A model generated the notes under the pieces. The model was not told the origin of the DNA, did no database searches, and saw only the letters and a list, made by a program, of their open reading frames with translations. Below, piece by piece: positions 24,407 through 33,683 of a stretch of DNA of 64,000 nucleotides. Made by a program: the position numbers and the translations under genes. Positions within the stretch are counted from its first letter, which is position 1; each line of letters opens with the position of its first letter. Source of the DNA: Streptomyces sp. A0958 (GTDB lineage Bacteria > Actinomycetota > Actinomycetes > Streptomycetales > Streptomycetaceae); assembly GCF_004795035.1 (NCBI RefSeq), contig NZ_SSBK01000005.1, forward strand, positions 186,001 through 250,000. Direction: 5' to 3'.

Positions 24407-25774
24407 TCAGCTGCCGGCCTCCGAGGCGTCCAGCATGGCCTCGCGCTCCACGACCTTGATCCGCTCGCGGTCCTGCTCCGCACCCAGGGCGCGCTCGTGC
24501 GCGTCCAGGCGGTACCAGCCCTCGCGGGTGGTGTAGCGGACGCCGCGCGCATCGAGGAACGCGGTGACGGCCTCGGGCTCGGGCTGCGCCGGGGCGGGCA
24601 GCCGGCCCTCGGCGTGGTCCTCCAGCAGGCAGGCGACCGTCTCGTTGGCGTCGCCCTTGGTGTGACCGATCAGGCCGATCGGACCCCGCTTGATCCAGCC
24701 GGTGACGTACACCGACTCCATCGGCTCCCCGCCCGCGAGGACCCTTCCGGCGGCGTGCGGCACCGTGCCGGACGCGACGTCGAAGGGCAGCTTCGGCAGC
24801 TCCTGCGAGTAGTAGCCCACGGCCCGGTAGACGCTCTGCACGTCCCAGTCGTGGAAGGTGCCGGTGCCGCGCACATTGCCCGTGCCGTCCAGCTCCGTGC
24901 GCTCGGTGCGCAGCCCGGTGACCCGGCCGTCCTCGCCGAGGATCTCCACGGGGGACTCGAAGAAGTGCAGGAAGAGCTTGTGCGGCCGGTCGCCGACGTC
25001 GCGGATCGCCCAGTTCTCCAGCGTGGAGGCGACCATGTTGGCCTGCTTGTTCCCGCGCCGGGTCTCGATCGAACCCGCGTCGTAGTCGATGTCCTCGGGG
25101 TTGACGATGACCTCGATGTTCGGCGAGTGGTCCAGCTCCCGCAGCTCCATGGGGCTGAACTTGGCCTGCGCCGGACCGCGCCGCCCGAAGACGTGCACCT
25201 CCAGCGCCTTGTTCGCCTTCAGGCCGTCGTAGACGTTGGCGGGGATCTCCGTCGGCAGCAGCTCGTCGGCGGTCTTGGCCAGGATGCGGGCCACGTCCAG
25301 GGCGACGTTGCCGACGCCCAGCACGGCGACCTTCTCGGCCTCCAGCGGCCAGGTGCGCGCCACGTCCGGGTGGCCGTCGTACCAGGAGACGAAGTCGGCG
25401 GCCCCGTACGAACCGTCCAGATCGTTGCCCGGGATGTCCAGGGCGCGGTCCGCGTCGGCGCCGGTGGAGAAGATCACCGCGTCGTAGAAGGTCCGCAGCT
25501 CGTCGAGGCCCAGGTCGTTCGGGTAGTCGACGTTGCCGAAGAGGCGCAGCTGCGGCTTGTCCAGCACCTGGTGCAGCGCCTGCACGATGCCCTTGATGCG
25601 CGGGTGGTCGGGGGCCACGCCGTAGCGGATCAGGCCGAAGGGTGCGGGCATCCGCTCGAACAGGTCGATGGAGACGCCCGGGTCGGCGGCGGCGTCGGAT
25701 TTGAGCAGCGCGTCCGCTGCGTAGATGCCGGCGGGACCGGCTCCGACGATGGCGACGCGGACGGGGCGTGTCAT
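24407..25774 (-). CDS. fprA: Ferredoxin/adrenodoxin NADP reductase (FprA type)
   Basis: 455 residues, the size of mycobacterial FprA. FAD-binding start VAIVGAGPAGIYAADAL, then APFGLIRYGVAPDH, the NADP-binding VLGVGNVALDVARIL, FGRRGPAQAKF, and the C-terminal TGWIKRGPIGLIGHTKGDA. It passes electrons from NADPH to ferredoxins, for example for P450s or iron-sulfur assembly. It is monocistronic. A possible iron-regulator site lies upstream (25818-25836). Confidence 0.93.
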   Translation of the reverse strand: MTRPVRVAIVGAGPAGIYAADALLKSDAAADPGVSIDLFERMPAPFGLIRYGVAPDHPRIKGIVQALHQVLDKPQLRLFGNVDYPNDLGLDELRTFYDAVIFSTGADADRALDIPGNDLDGSYGAADFVSWYDGHPDVARTWPLEAEKVAVLGVGNVALDVARILAKTADELLPTEIPANVYDGLKANKALEVHVFGRRGPAQAKFSPMELRELDHSPNIEVIVNPEDIDYDAGSIETRRGNKQANMVASTLENWAIRDVGDRPHKLFLHFFESPVEILGEDGRVTGLRTERTELDGTGNVRGTGTFHDWDVQSVYRAVGYYSQELPKLPFDVASGTVPHAAGRVLAGGEPMESVYVTGWIKRGPIGLIGHTKGDANETVACLLEDHAEGRLPAPAQPEPEAVTAFLDARGVRYTTREGWYRLDAHERALGAEQDRERIKVVEREAMLDASEAGS

Positions 25775-25817
25775 GGCGAGCTGTTCCTTCGAACGGATGA
25801 GCAGAAGCAGGGCCGGG

Positions 25818-25836
25818 TTAGTAAGGCAAGGCTTAG
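25818..25836 (-). promoter_or_regulatory. Possible iron-regulator (DmdR/IdeR) box
   Basis: A 19-bp partly palindromic sequence, TTAGTAAGGCAAGGCTTAG, lies 44 bp before the reductase start. It shares TTAG, central GGC and terminal TAG/TAA with the DmdR consensus TTAGGTTAGGCTAACCTAA, but only about half of the positions agree. Treat it as a suggestion. Confidence 0.35.
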
Positions 25837-26049
25837 TCGACCCTGCCGCACACGTTAGCCGCTGCTCCTGCCCGGTTCCGGGGCGGGGGCCGTGTTACCA
25901 GGTGGTATTCGGCCCCCGGTTCCGCCGCCCGGCGCCGGAATTCCCTGGAAACCGGGCCTTCCGGACCTGTCGCAAATGTGTTCCATTGCACATTCACCAG
26001 ATGGACGGTTCGGTCGAGGATTCGGACAAATGGTGGCAGAGTGACGCGC

Positions 26050-28116
26050 ATGGATGATCGGGTAGCGGGTGCCCTGTCACTCCCGGACGACTGGCCCGCC
26101 CACCCGGATCTCAGCCTCGCCCTGAACCGAATGGGCAGCTTCGACTGGGATCTCGACAGCGGCCTCATGCACATGGACCGGGCCGCCCTCGACGTGTTCG
26201 ACCTGGGGGCCGACGAGTACGACGACCGGCCGGAGACGCTCGGGCAGCGCGTGCCGCCCGACGAGGGCGTCCGGCTCGACGCCATGGTGTCGCAGGCACT
26301 CAAGAGCGGCCGCGGCAACTACGGCGCCTACTTCCGCGTGCAACGGCGCGACGGGACGCTGCGCTGGGCGCACACCCAGGGCTTCGTCCGGCGCGACGAC
26401 ACCGGACGGCCGCGCCGCATCATCGGCATCGTCAGGGACGCCACCCAGGAGCTCGCCGACTCCACCGCCCGCCGCGAACTGGACAAGGAGCTGCGCCGCC
26501 GGACCAGCCTCGTGGACGCCACCACGGCGGCGCTGGCCCACGCCCGCACGGTCAAGGACGTCATCGAGGTCCTGAAGAAGTCCGAGGGGCTGGCCCTGCT
26601 CGGCGCGACCAGCCTGGTCATGGGGCTGATCGAGGCCGGCCGCATCCACCTGGTGGCCGACGGGCCGGAGGGATCGTTCGTCCCGGGCACGCGCTACACC
26701 CGGACGGACGAGCAGTACCCGATGAGCGAGGTCGTGCGCACGCTCGGCCCCCGCTTCATCGAGTCGGCCGAGGACTTCGCCGCCTCCTACCCCGGCCTGT
26801 GGCCCCACATCAGCCACCTCGGCATCACCTCGGCCGCATACCTGCCGCTGATCGCCCAGGCCCGGCCCATCGGCGCGCTCGGCCTGCTCTACAGCGGCAA
26901 GGACGGCTTCACCGCCGACGAACGCAACCTCCTGCTCGCCCTCGGCAGCTCCATCGCCCAGAGCCTCCAGCGCGCCATGCTCTACGAACAGGAGCACGAC
27001 CTCGCCGAAGGGCTCCAGCAGGCCATGCTGCCGCGCCGGATTCCCGACGTGCCGGGCGCCCAGATCGCCGTGCGCTACCGCTCGGCCCGGCTGGGCCGGG
27101 ACATCGGCGGCGACTGGTACGACGTCATCCCGCTGCCCGGCGGCCGGGTCGGCGCCGTCATCGGCGACGTCCAGGGCCACGACACGCACGCGGCCGCCGT
27201 GATGGGACAGCTGCGCATCGTGCTGCGGGCGTACGCCGCCGAGGGACACAGCCCCGCCACGGTCATGGCGCGGGCCTCCGTCTTCCTGCACGAACTCGAC
27301 ACCGACCGCTTCGCGACCTGCATCTACGCCGAGGCCGACCTGACCACCGGGGTGATCCAGCTGGTCCGGGCCGGCCACGTGGACCCGCTGCTGCGCGACA
27401 CCGACGGGAGCTGCCGCAGGGTGCCGTCCGAGGGCGGGCTGCCGCTGGGGCTCTCCGCCGAGTTCGGTCGGCTGGAGTATCCGGTCGGCACGGTCGAGCT
27501 GGACCCGGGGCAGACCATGGTCCTGTTCACCGACGGCCTGGTGGAGCTGCCCGGCGTCGACCTGGACGAGGGTACGCAGCTGCTCGCCGACCTGATCAGG
27601 AGCGGCCCGCGGGACCTCCAGCAGCTGGCCGACCGGCTCTGCGCGTCGGTGGACGAGCGCGGCGGCGAGGACGACGTCGCGGTGCTGTTCCTGCGCCGCA
27701 AGGCCGTACACGCCCCACATTCCGGCGGCCGGCTCCAGCAGCACGTCGCCCAGAGCGACCCGGAAGCGCTCACCTCGGCGCGCCACATGATCCGCGCGGC
27801 GGTACGGGCCTGGGGCGCCAAGGACCGGGCCGACGAGGTCGAGCTGGCTGCCGACGAGCTGACCACCAACGCCCTGATGCACACCGACGGCGGCGCGATC
27901 GTCACCATCCGGGTGCTCACCGGCCCCGAGCGGCGGCTCCGGGTCGACGTGGAGGACCGGTCGAGCGCGCTGCCGCGCCGCCGGGACGCCGGCGAGTCGG
28001 GGGTCTCCGGGCGCGGGCTGATGCTGGTCGACCAGCTCGCGGACGCCTGGGGCGTCGAGTCCCGCGGCACCGGCAAGTGCGTCTGGTGCGAGTTCGTCAT
28101 TCCGCCACGCGGCTGA
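26050..28116 (+). CDS. PAS-GAF-PP2C-HATPase stress phosphatase/kinase
   Basis: 688 residues from ATG 26050; GTG 26041 in the same frame is an alternative. Order: PAS with PAC (~15-140, [25 protein letters not shown]), GAF (~170-310, LGALGLLY-like [14 protein letters not shown]), PP2C (~330-555, [46 protein letters not shown]) and a C-terminal RsbW-like ATPase (~570-685, [27 protein letters not shown]). PP2C metal residues are intact. Opposing phosphatase and kinase modules in one chain are common in Streptomyces and would set the phosphorylation of a STAS partner according to PAS/GAF input. The gene is alone, so the partner is unknown. Confidence 0.92.
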   Translation: MDDRVAGALSLPDDWPAHPDLSLALNRMGSFDWDLDSGLMHMDRAALDVFDLGADEYDDRPETLGQRVPPDEGVRLDAMVSQALKSGRGNYGAYFRVQRRDGTLRWAHTQGFVRRDDTGRPRRIIGIVRDATQELADSTARRELDKELRRRTSLVDATTAALAHARTVKDVIEVLKKSEGLALLGATSLVMGLIEAGRIHLVADGPEGSFVPGTRYTRTDEQYPMSEVVRTLGPRFIESAEDFAASYPGLWPHISHLGITSAAYLPLIAQARPIGALGLLYSGKDGFTADERNLLLALGSSIAQSLQRAMLYEQEHDLAEGLQQAMLPRRIPDVPGAQIAVRYRSARLGRDIGGDWYDVIPLPGGRVGAVIGDVQGHDTHAAAVMGQLRIVLRAYAAEGHSPATVMARASVFLHELDTDRFATCIYAEADLTTGVIQLVRAGHVDPLLRDTDGSCRRVPSEGGLPLGLSAEFGRLEYPVGTVELDPGQTMVLFTDGLVELPGVDLDEGTQLLADLIRSGPRDLQQLADRLCASVDERGGEDDVAVLFLRRKAVHAPHSGGRLQQHVAQSDPEALTSARHMIRAAVRAWGAKDRADEVELAADELTTNALMHTDGGAIVTIRVLTGPERRLRVDVEDRSSALPRRRDAGESGVSGRGLMLVDQLADAWGVESRGTGKCVWCEFVIPPRG

Positions 28117-28265
28117 CCCGGCCCGCGCGCCGCCCGGACGGAGGGCGGGTTGAGCGGAACCGGCATGTAACGGAACGTAACGTGGTCGTACTTGACCGTA
28201 ATGAACCGCGAGGGATCGGCTGCATCGTGGTCGGTATCCGTCTTCTTCGATGACATGAGGACCCG

Positions 28266-29645
28266 TTGGGCACTGAGCTACTGGCACCTCTCGATCTCGC
28301 CTTCTGGCACCTGGAGTCCGCTGCCCACCCCATGCACCTCGGCGCGCTCGCCGTGTTCTCCCCGCCGCCGGGCGGGGCCCCCGGCCCCGACGCGCTCCTC
28401 GAACTGCTCGGCTCCCGGACCGCGGCGATTCCCCGGCTGCGCATGCGGGTACGGGACGTGCTGCTGCCCGTCGGCGGCGCGGCCTGGTTCGCAGACAAGG
28501 ACTTCGACGTGCACCGCCACGTCACGCGCGTCACGCTGTCCGCCGAGGGGCCCGAACCCGAGGGCGGGGGCTTCATGCCGGCGGCGACCCGGCTCGCGGG
28601 CGAGCTCATGGAGCGGCCCCTGCGGCGGGGGCTGCCGCCCTGGGAGATGTACCTCATCGAGGGTGGAACCGGCGCCCCCTTCGCGGTGCTGGTCAAGCTC
28701 CATCACGCGCTGGCCGACGGCATGCGGGCGGTCGCCATCGGGGCCGGGATCTTCGACGAGATCGCCTCGGCGACGGCCCGCCCCCCGTCCGCCCGGCCGC
28801 GCCCCGTGCCGCCCCGCTCCTGGATGCCGGGCCCGCGCCAGGTCGCGGGGCTCGCCCTCGGCCGCATCGAGGACCTCGGCCGGGCCTTCGGCGTCGGCGC
28901 GTCACTGGTGCGGGCGGGCCGCCTCGATCCGCGCGGCGCACCGGCGCTCAGGGCCGGGTCCAGCGGCACCCGGCGGCTGGCCACGGCCGACCTCGACCTC
29001 GAAACAGTGCGGCGAATCCGCCGGGCCTCCGGCGGCACGGGCAACGATGTGCTGCTCGCGGTCGTGGCGGGCGGGCTGCGCCGCTGGATGCTGGAGCGCG
29101 GCGAGTCCCTGCCCGGCGACGACCCGCGCGCCCTGGTCCCCGTCTCCCGCCGCCGGCCGGGCGGTGCGGCCGCCGCGACCGGCAACCGGCTCTCCGCCTA
29201 TCTCCTCGGCCTCCCCGTCTCCGAGGCCGACCCCTGGCAGCGGCTGCGGGCCGTGCGCGCGGCGATGGAGCGCAACAAGGCGGCGGGGCCGCTGCGGGGA
29301 GCCGGCGCGGTCGCCGTGCTGGCCGACCAACTTCCCCCGCTGGCCCACCGTTTCGGCGCCCCGCTCGCGGGGAACGCGGCCCGGATGCTCTTCGACGTCC
29401 TGGTCACCAGCGTGCCCCTGCCGCGCTCGCGGCTCTCGCTGGCCGGCTGCCCACTGAGCGCCCTCTACCCGATGGCGCCGCTGGCCCGGGGCCAGTCCAT
29501 GGCCGTCGCGCTGACCACGTACGGTGCGCGCGTGCACATCGGTCTGGTGGCCGACGGCAAGGCGCTCCCGGATCTGGAGCGGCTGACGCGGTGCGTCGAG
29601 GAGGAGGCGGCCGAACTCGTCGCGGAGGCGAGGGAAAGGCGGTGA
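28266..29645 (+). CDS. Wax ester synthase/diacylglycerol acyltransferase (WS/DGAT)
   Basis: 459 residues. The start is TTG 28266: an in-frame stop lies at 28251 and no ATG or GTG intervenes, and the family's conserved start (APLDLAFWHLESAAHPMHLG) begins only a few codons in. GAGG is five bases upstream. The catalytic motif HHALADG (in VLVKLHHALADGM) is intact, followed by TGNDVLLAVVAGGLRRWM and the C-terminal SNVPGP-like segment, here TSVPLP. Such enzymes make triacylglycerol or wax esters as storage lipid from acyl-CoA. The rare TTG start may keep expression low. Confidence 0.92.
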   Translation: MGTELLAPLDLAFWHLESAAHPMHLGALAVFSPPPGGAPGPDALLELLGSRTAAIPRLRMRVRDVLLPVGGAAWFADKDFDVHRHVTRVTLSAEGPEPEGGGFMPAATRLAGELMERPLRRGLPPWEMYLIEGGTGAPFAVLVKLHHALADGMRAVAIGAGIFDEIASATARPPSARPRPVPPRSWMPGPRQVAGLALGRIEDLGRAFGVGASLVRAGRLDPRGAPALRAGSSGTRRLATADLDLETVRRIRRASGGTGNDVLLAVVAGGLRRWMLERGESLPGDDPRALVPVSRRRPGGAAAATGNRLSAYLLGLPVSEADPWQRLRAVRAAMERNKAAGPLRGAGAVAVLADQLPPLAHRFGAPLAGNAARMLFDVLVTSVPLPRSRLSLAGCPLSALYPMAPLARGQSMAVALTTYGARVHIGLVADGKALPDLERLTRCVEEEAAELVAEARERR

Positions 29646-29706
29646 CCGCCGCCATAGGTCGGAGAGGTCACCTCCCCTCCAGTCGCATTTGATAGCCGCA
29701 AGGGTG

Positions 29707-29735
29707 TTGACGCGCCCAAGTGATCCGATGAATAT
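29707..29735 (+). promoter_or_regulatory. Candidate promoter of the L-fucose operon
   Basis: TTGACG (29707-29712), 17-bp spacer, GAATAT (29730-29735), in an AT-rich patch 41 bp before the start codon. Confidence 0.45.
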
Positions 29736-29775
29736 TCGCTGTGTGGCAACGATCATTGAGCAGGGCGGCGGAGGA

Positions 29776-30759
29776 ATGCGGCGCAACAGGGTGGGAAGCA
29801 GCGCGGTGGAAGTCACCGCACTCTCCTTCGGTGCGGCCGCCATCGGCAACCTCTACAGCGCGGTGGAGCCGGAGCGGGCCGCGGCGACCGTCGACGCCGC
29901 CTGGGAGGCCGGCATCCGCTACTTCGACACCGCCCCGCACTACGGGCTCGGCCTCTCCGAACGGCGCCTGGGCGAAGCCCTGCGGCACCGCCCACGGGAC
30001 GCCTACACGCTCTCCACCAAGGTCGGCCGGGTGCTCGACCCGCTCTCCGCCGCGGAGACCGCCGCCGCCGAAGGGCTCTCCGAGGGCTTCGCCGTACGCG
30101 CCACGCACCGCCGCCGCTGGGACTTCAGCGCCGCCGGGGTCCGCCGCAGCATCGAGGACAGCCTGGAGCGCCTCGGCCTCGACCGCATCGACATCGCCTA
30201 CCTCCACGACCCCGACGACCACGCGGAAGCCGCCTTCCACGAGGCGTACCCGGAACTGGAGAGGCTGCGCGCCGAAGGGGTCGTCGGGGCGATCGGCGCC
30301 GGCATGAACCAAACCGCGATGCTCACCCGCTTCGTCCTCGACACCGACGTCGACGTGGTCCTGTGCGCGGGCCGCCACACCCTCCTCGACCAGTCGGCGC
30401 TGACGGACCTGCTGCCGGCCGCCGCCGCACGCGGCCGCAGCGTCGTCGTCGGCGGGGTCTTCAACTCCGGGCTCCTCGCCGACCCGCGCCCCGGCGCGAC
30501 CTACGACTACGCCACCGCCCCGCTGAACCTGCTGGACCGGGCCCTGCACCTGAAGGGCGTCACCGAGGCCCACGGCGTGCCGCTGCGTGCCGCCGCCCTG
30601 CACTACCCGCTCACCCACCCGGCCGTCGCCGGCATCCTCGTCGGCACCCGCTCCCCGGACGAGGTGCGCGACGCCGCCGCGCAGCTGAGCCGGGAGATCC
30701 CCGACGCCCTCTGGGACGACCTGCGCGACCAGGGCCTGCTGCCCGGGAACGGACACTGA
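29776..30759 (+). CDS. Aldo/keto reductase, L-fucose (D-threo-aldose) dehydrogenase type
   Basis: 327 residues from ATG 29776, where the AKR start (RRNRVGSSAVEVTALSFGAA) begins; GGAGG lies very close upstream, so ATG 29728 is an alternative. AKR motifs: GIRYFDTAPHYGLGLSERRLG with the catalytic Asp and Tyr, TLSTKVGR with the Lys, and a His in IDIAYLHDPDD. The match is to bacterial D-threo-aldose/L-fucose dehydrogenases, which oxidise the sugar to the lactone. It is two bases before a mutarotase gene and in one operon with a lactonase, which supports L-fucose (or related aldose) as substrate. Confidence 0.88.
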   Translation: MRRNRVGSSAVEVTALSFGAAAIGNLYSAVEPERAAATVDAAWEAGIRYFDTAPHYGLGLSERRLGEALRHRPRDAYTLSTKVGRVLDPLSAAETAAAEGLSEGFAVRATHRRRWDFSAAGVRRSIEDSLERLGLDRIDIAYLHDPDDHAEAAFHEAYPELERLRAEGVVGAIGAGMNQTAMLTRFVLDTDVDVVLCAGRHTLLDQSALTDLLPAAAARGRSVVVGGVFNSGLLADPRPGATYDYATAPLNLLDRALHLKGVTEAHGVPLRAAALHYPLTHPAVAGILVGTRSPDEVRDAAAQLSREIPDALWDDLRDQGLLPGNGH

Positions 30760-30760
30760 C

Positions 30761-31072
30761 ATGCGTATAGCCCTGCACACCAAGGTCCGCGCCGACCGCA
30801 TCACCGCGTACGAGGCCGCGCACCGCGAGGTCCCGCCCGAGCTGACCCGCGCGATCCGGGCCGCGGGCGCCGGCTCCTGGACGATCTGGCGCAGCGGCAC
30901 CGACCTGTTCCACCTCATCGAGTGCGACGACTACGCCCGCCTCCTCGCCGAGCTGGAGCACCTGCCCGTCAACGTCGCCTGGCAGGCCAGGATGGACGAA
31001 CTCCTGGACGTCGCGCACGACTACTCGACCGACGGCGCCGAAGCCGGGCTCCCCGTCGTCTGGGAACTGTGA
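30761..31072 (+). CDS. L-rhamnose/L-fucose mutarotase family protein
   Basis: 103 residues, full-length for the RhaM family. MRIALHTKVRADRITAYEAAHREVPPELTRAIRAAGAGSW-like start (His in YEAAHREV) and the WQARMDELLD segment are characteristic. It interconverts anomers of the sugar so that the next enzyme always has substrate. The ATG is two bases after the reductase stop and its own stop is one base before the lactonase start. Confidence 0.9.
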   Translation: MRIALHTKVRADRITAYEAAHREVPPELTRAIRAAGAGSWTIWRSGTDLFHLIECDDYARLLAELEHLPVNVAWQARMDELLDVAHDYSTDGAEAGLPVVWEL

Positions 31073-31073
31073 G

Positions 31074-31931
31074 ATGACCGCCCGGCCAGGTGTCGTCGAC
31101 GCCCACCACCATGTGTGGGACCTCTCGGTGCGCGACCAGGACTGGATCACCGACGAGGAGCTGGCGCCCCTGCGCCGCGACTTCACCCTCGCCGACCTGG
31201 AGCCCGAGGCGCGCGCGGCCGGGGTGCGGGCGACCGTGCTGGTCCAGACCGTCACCGTGGCCGAGGAGACCCCCGAATTCCTGGCGCTCGCCGACGGCAG
31301 CGAGCTGGTCGCCGGCGTCGTCGGCTGGAGCGACCTCACCGCCCCGGACATCGCCGACACCCTGGCCGCCCTGCGCGAACTCCCCGGCGGCGACCGGCTA
31401 GTCGGCCTGCGCCACCAGGTCCAGGGCGAACCCGACCCCGACTGGCTGCTGCGGCCCGACGTGCTGCGCGGCCTGGCCGCGGTGGCCGATGCCGGGCTCG
31501 TCTACGACCTGGTGGTCCTCCCGCACCAGCTGCCCGCCGCCACCCGCGCGGCCGCCCTGCTGCCCGGACTCGTCCTCGTACTCGACCACGCCGGCAAACC
31601 GCCCATCGCCGCAGGACGCTCGCACCCCTGGGCCGGCGACCTGAGGGCGCTCGCCGCCCTCCCCAACACCGTCTGCAAACTCTCCGGGCTGGTCACCGAG
31701 GCGGACCCGCGCACCTGGAGCGTGGCGGACCTGCGCCCGTACGCCGAGACCGTCATCGACGCCTTCGGGCCCGCCCGCCTCATGTTCGGCTCCGACTGGC
31801 CGGTCTGCCGGCTCGCGGCGACGTACACCGAGGTCCTGGACACCGCTCGCACCCTGATCGAGGGCCTGGGCGACGAGGAGCGGGAGGCCGTACTCGCCAC
31901 CACAGCCGAACGGGTGTACGGCCTCCGGTAG
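31074..31931 (+). CDS. Amidohydrolase-family sugar lactonase (L-fuconolactonase type)
   Basis: 285 residues. Metal site start VVDAHHHVWDL, then GLRHQVQGEPDPDWL, VLDHAGKPPI with His, and MFGSDWPVCRL with the catalytic Asp. These are typical of L-fucono-1,5-lactonase/L-rhamnonolactonase. It opens the lactone made by the reductase at 29776-30759. The later steps (fuconate dehydratase, aldolase) are not in the window. Confidence 0.9.
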   Translation: MTARPGVVDAHHHVWDLSVRDQDWITDEELAPLRRDFTLADLEPEARAAGVRATVLVQTVTVAEETPEFLALADGSELVAGVVGWSDLTAPDIADTLAALRELPGGDRLVGLRHQVQGEPDPDWLLRPDVLRGLAAVADAGLVYDLVVLPHQLPAATRAAALLPGLVLVLDHAGKPPIAAGRSHPWAGDLRALAALPNTVCKLSGLVTEADPRTWSVADLRPYAETVIDAFGPARLMFGSDWPVCRLAATYTEVLDTARTLIEGLGDEEREAVLATTAERVYGLR

Positions 31932-31964
31932 GCGCCCCGGGCGCGGCTGCGGCAGGCTGGAACC

Positions 31965-32825
31965 ATGCCCGAACTGCCGGAAGTCGAAGCCCTGCGGCTC
32001 TTCCTCGACGACCACCTGGTCGGCAAGGAGATCGACCGCGTCCTGCCGCTCGCCATCAGCGTCCTGAAGACGTACGACCCGCCCCTCACCGCCCTGCACG
32101 GCGGGACGGTCACGGACGTGAGCCGGCACGGCAAGTTCCTCGACATCGGCGTCGGACCGCTGCACCTGATCACCCACCTCGCCCGGGCCGGCTGGCTCCG
32201 CTGGAAGGACGGCTTCCCCGACGCCCCGCCCCGCCCCGGCAAGGGCCCCCTCGCGCTGCGTACCGTCCTCACCACGGGCGACGGCTTCGACCTGACCGAG
32301 GCCGGCACCACCAAACGCCTCGCCGTCCACCTCGTGCGCGACCCGGCCGAGGTGCCCGGGATCGCCCGGCTCGGGCCCGACCCGCTCGCCCCCTCCTTCG
32401 ACCGGGACGCGTTCGCCGCACTGCTCGACGGGGAACGCCGCCAGATCAAGGGCGCCCTGCGCGACCAGTCGCTCATCGCCGGCATCGGCAACGCCTACAG
32501 CGACGAGATCCTGCACGTCGCGAAGATGTCGCCGTTCAAGCTCACCGCCAATCTCACCGACGAGGAGATCACCCGGCTGTACACGGCCCTGCGCACCACG
32601 CTGGAGGACGCCGTCACCCGCTCCGGCGGGGTGGAGGCGGGCCGCCTCAAGGCCGAGAAGAAGAGCGCGATGCGCGTCCACGGACGCACCGGCCAGGCCT
32701 GCCCGGTCTGCGGGGACACCATCCGCGAGGTGTCCTTCAGCGACTCCTCGCTCCAGTACTGCCCGACCTGCCAGACCGGCGGCAAACCACTCGCGGACCG
32801 CCGCCTCTCCAAGCTGCTCAAGTAG
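31965..32825 (+). CDS. Fpg/Nei-family DNA glycosylase-lyase
   Basis: 286 residues starting MPELPEVEALRLFL, where Pro2 is the catalytic imine-forming residue and Glu3 assists. The helix-two-turn-helix LRDQSLIAGIGNAYSDEILH and a C-terminal zinc finger (CPVC, then CPTC) are present, ending in KPLADRRLSKLL. It excises oxidised bases. The early part is shorter in loops than E. coli MutM, so it belongs to the actinobacterial Fpg/Nei subgroup; substrate preference cannot be read from sequence. Confidence 0.93.
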   Translation: MPELPEVEALRLFLDDHLVGKEIDRVLPLAISVLKTYDPPLTALHGGTVTDVSRHGKFLDIGVGPLHLITHLARAGWLRWKDGFPDAPPRPGKGPLALRTVLTTGDGFDLTEAGTTKRLAVHLVRDPAEVPGIARLGPDPLAPSFDRDAFAALLDGERRQIKGALRDQSLIAGIGNAYSDEILHVAKMSPFKLTANLTDEEITRLYTALRTTLEDAVTRSGGVEAGRLKAEKKSAMRVHGRTGQACPVCGDTIREVSFSDSSLQYCPTCQTGGKPLADRRLSKLLK

Positions 32826-32852
32826 CGGCGCCCACACGTCAGAAGCAGGCCC

Positions 32853-32866
32853 TACACTCCGGCCTC
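32853..32866 (+). promoter_or_regulatory. -10 element for probable leaderless start of the LytTR regulator
   Basis: TACACT (32853-32858) is eight bases before the ATG, so transcription should begin at or next to the A of ATG, and no ribosome site is visible. The stretch TACACTCCGGCCTCATG is repeated with one change at 33670. Confidence 0.5.
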
Positions 32867-33619
32867 ATGCTCCGCGTACTCGCCGTCGACGACGAAGAAC
32901 CCGCACTGGAGGAACTCCTCTACCTCCTGCGCGCCGACCCCCGCATCCGCAGCGCCGAAGGAGCCACCGGGGCCACCGAAGCGCTGCGCCGCATCGGCAG
33001 CGCCGTCGACGCCGGGCCCGACGACCCGTCCGCCATCGACGTCGTCTTCCTCGACATCCACATGGCCGGCCTGACCGGGCTCGACGTCGCCCAGCTGCTG
33101 GCCGGCTTCGCCGCGCCCCCGCTCATCGTCTTCGTCACCGCCCACGAGGGCTTCGCCGTACACGCCTTCGACCTCAAGGCCGTCGACTACGTCCTCAAAC
33201 CCGTGCGCCGCGAACGCCTCGCCGAGGCCGTGCGCCGCGTCGCCGAGCAGGTCGGCGACCGCTCCGCACCCGTCCACGACACCGCCCACGACCAGATCCC
33301 CGTCGAACTGGGCGGCGTCATCCGCTTCATCCCGATCGACGACATCGCCTACGCCGAGGCCCAGGGCGACTACGCCCGGCTGCACACCGCCACCGGCAGC
33401 CACCTCGTGCGCGTCCCCCTCACCACCCTGGAGGAGCGCTGGCGCACCCGCGGATTCGTCCGCATCCACCGCCGCCACCTCGTGGCGCTCGGCCGGATCG
33501 ACGAACTGCGCCTGGACGCCGGAAGCATGAGCGTGCGCATCGGCACCGCCGAGCTCGCCGTCAGCCGCCGCCACACCCGCGCGCTGCGCGATCTGCTGAT
33601 GCGCCGGACCGGCCGCTGA
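32867..33619 (+). CDS. LytTR-type response regulator
   Basis: 250 residues. Receiver domain (residues ~1-120) with VDDEEPALEELL, phospho-Asp in VVFLDIHMAGLTG, VTAHEGFAVHAFDLKAVDYVLKPV, then a LytTR DNA-binding domain (~145-245) with IAYAEAQGDYARLHT, TTLEERW and FVRIHRRHLV. It is the partner of the LytS-like kinase at 35521-36711, with two transporter genes between them. Confidence 0.93.
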   Translation: MLRVLAVDDEEPALEELLYLLRADPRIRSAEGATGATEALRRIGSAVDAGPDDPSAIDVVFLDIHMAGLTGLDVAQLLAGFAAPPLIVFVTAHEGFAVHAFDLKAVDYVLKPVRRERLAEAVRRVAEQVGDRSAPVHDTAHDQIPVELGGVIRFIPIDDIAYAEAQGDYARLHTATGSHLVRVPLTTLEERWRTRGFVRIHRRHLVALGRIDELRLDAGSMSVRIGTAELAVSRRHTRALRDLLMRRTGR

Positions 33620-33669
33620 CCAGCGCCTACCCGGCCCGAAACCCCTTCCCAGCGAGGCCGGGGGCTGCG

Positions 33670-33683
33670 TACACTCCGGCCCC
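33670..33683 (+). promoter_or_regulatory. -10 element for probable leaderless start of the symporter operon
   Basis: TACACT (33670-33675) is eight bases before ATG 33684. TACACTCCGGCCCCATG differs by one base from the sequence in front of the LytTR gene, so both genes probably answer to the same control. Confidence 0.5.

Noticed and set aside
24497..25858. Long open frame antisense to the ferredoxin reductase gene
   Set aside because: Long open frames opposite real genes are common at this GC content. This one lacks a ribosome site, domain and sensible codon use. The same holds for other long antisense frames, for example opposite ureC, sdhA and the PAS-GAF-PP2C gene.
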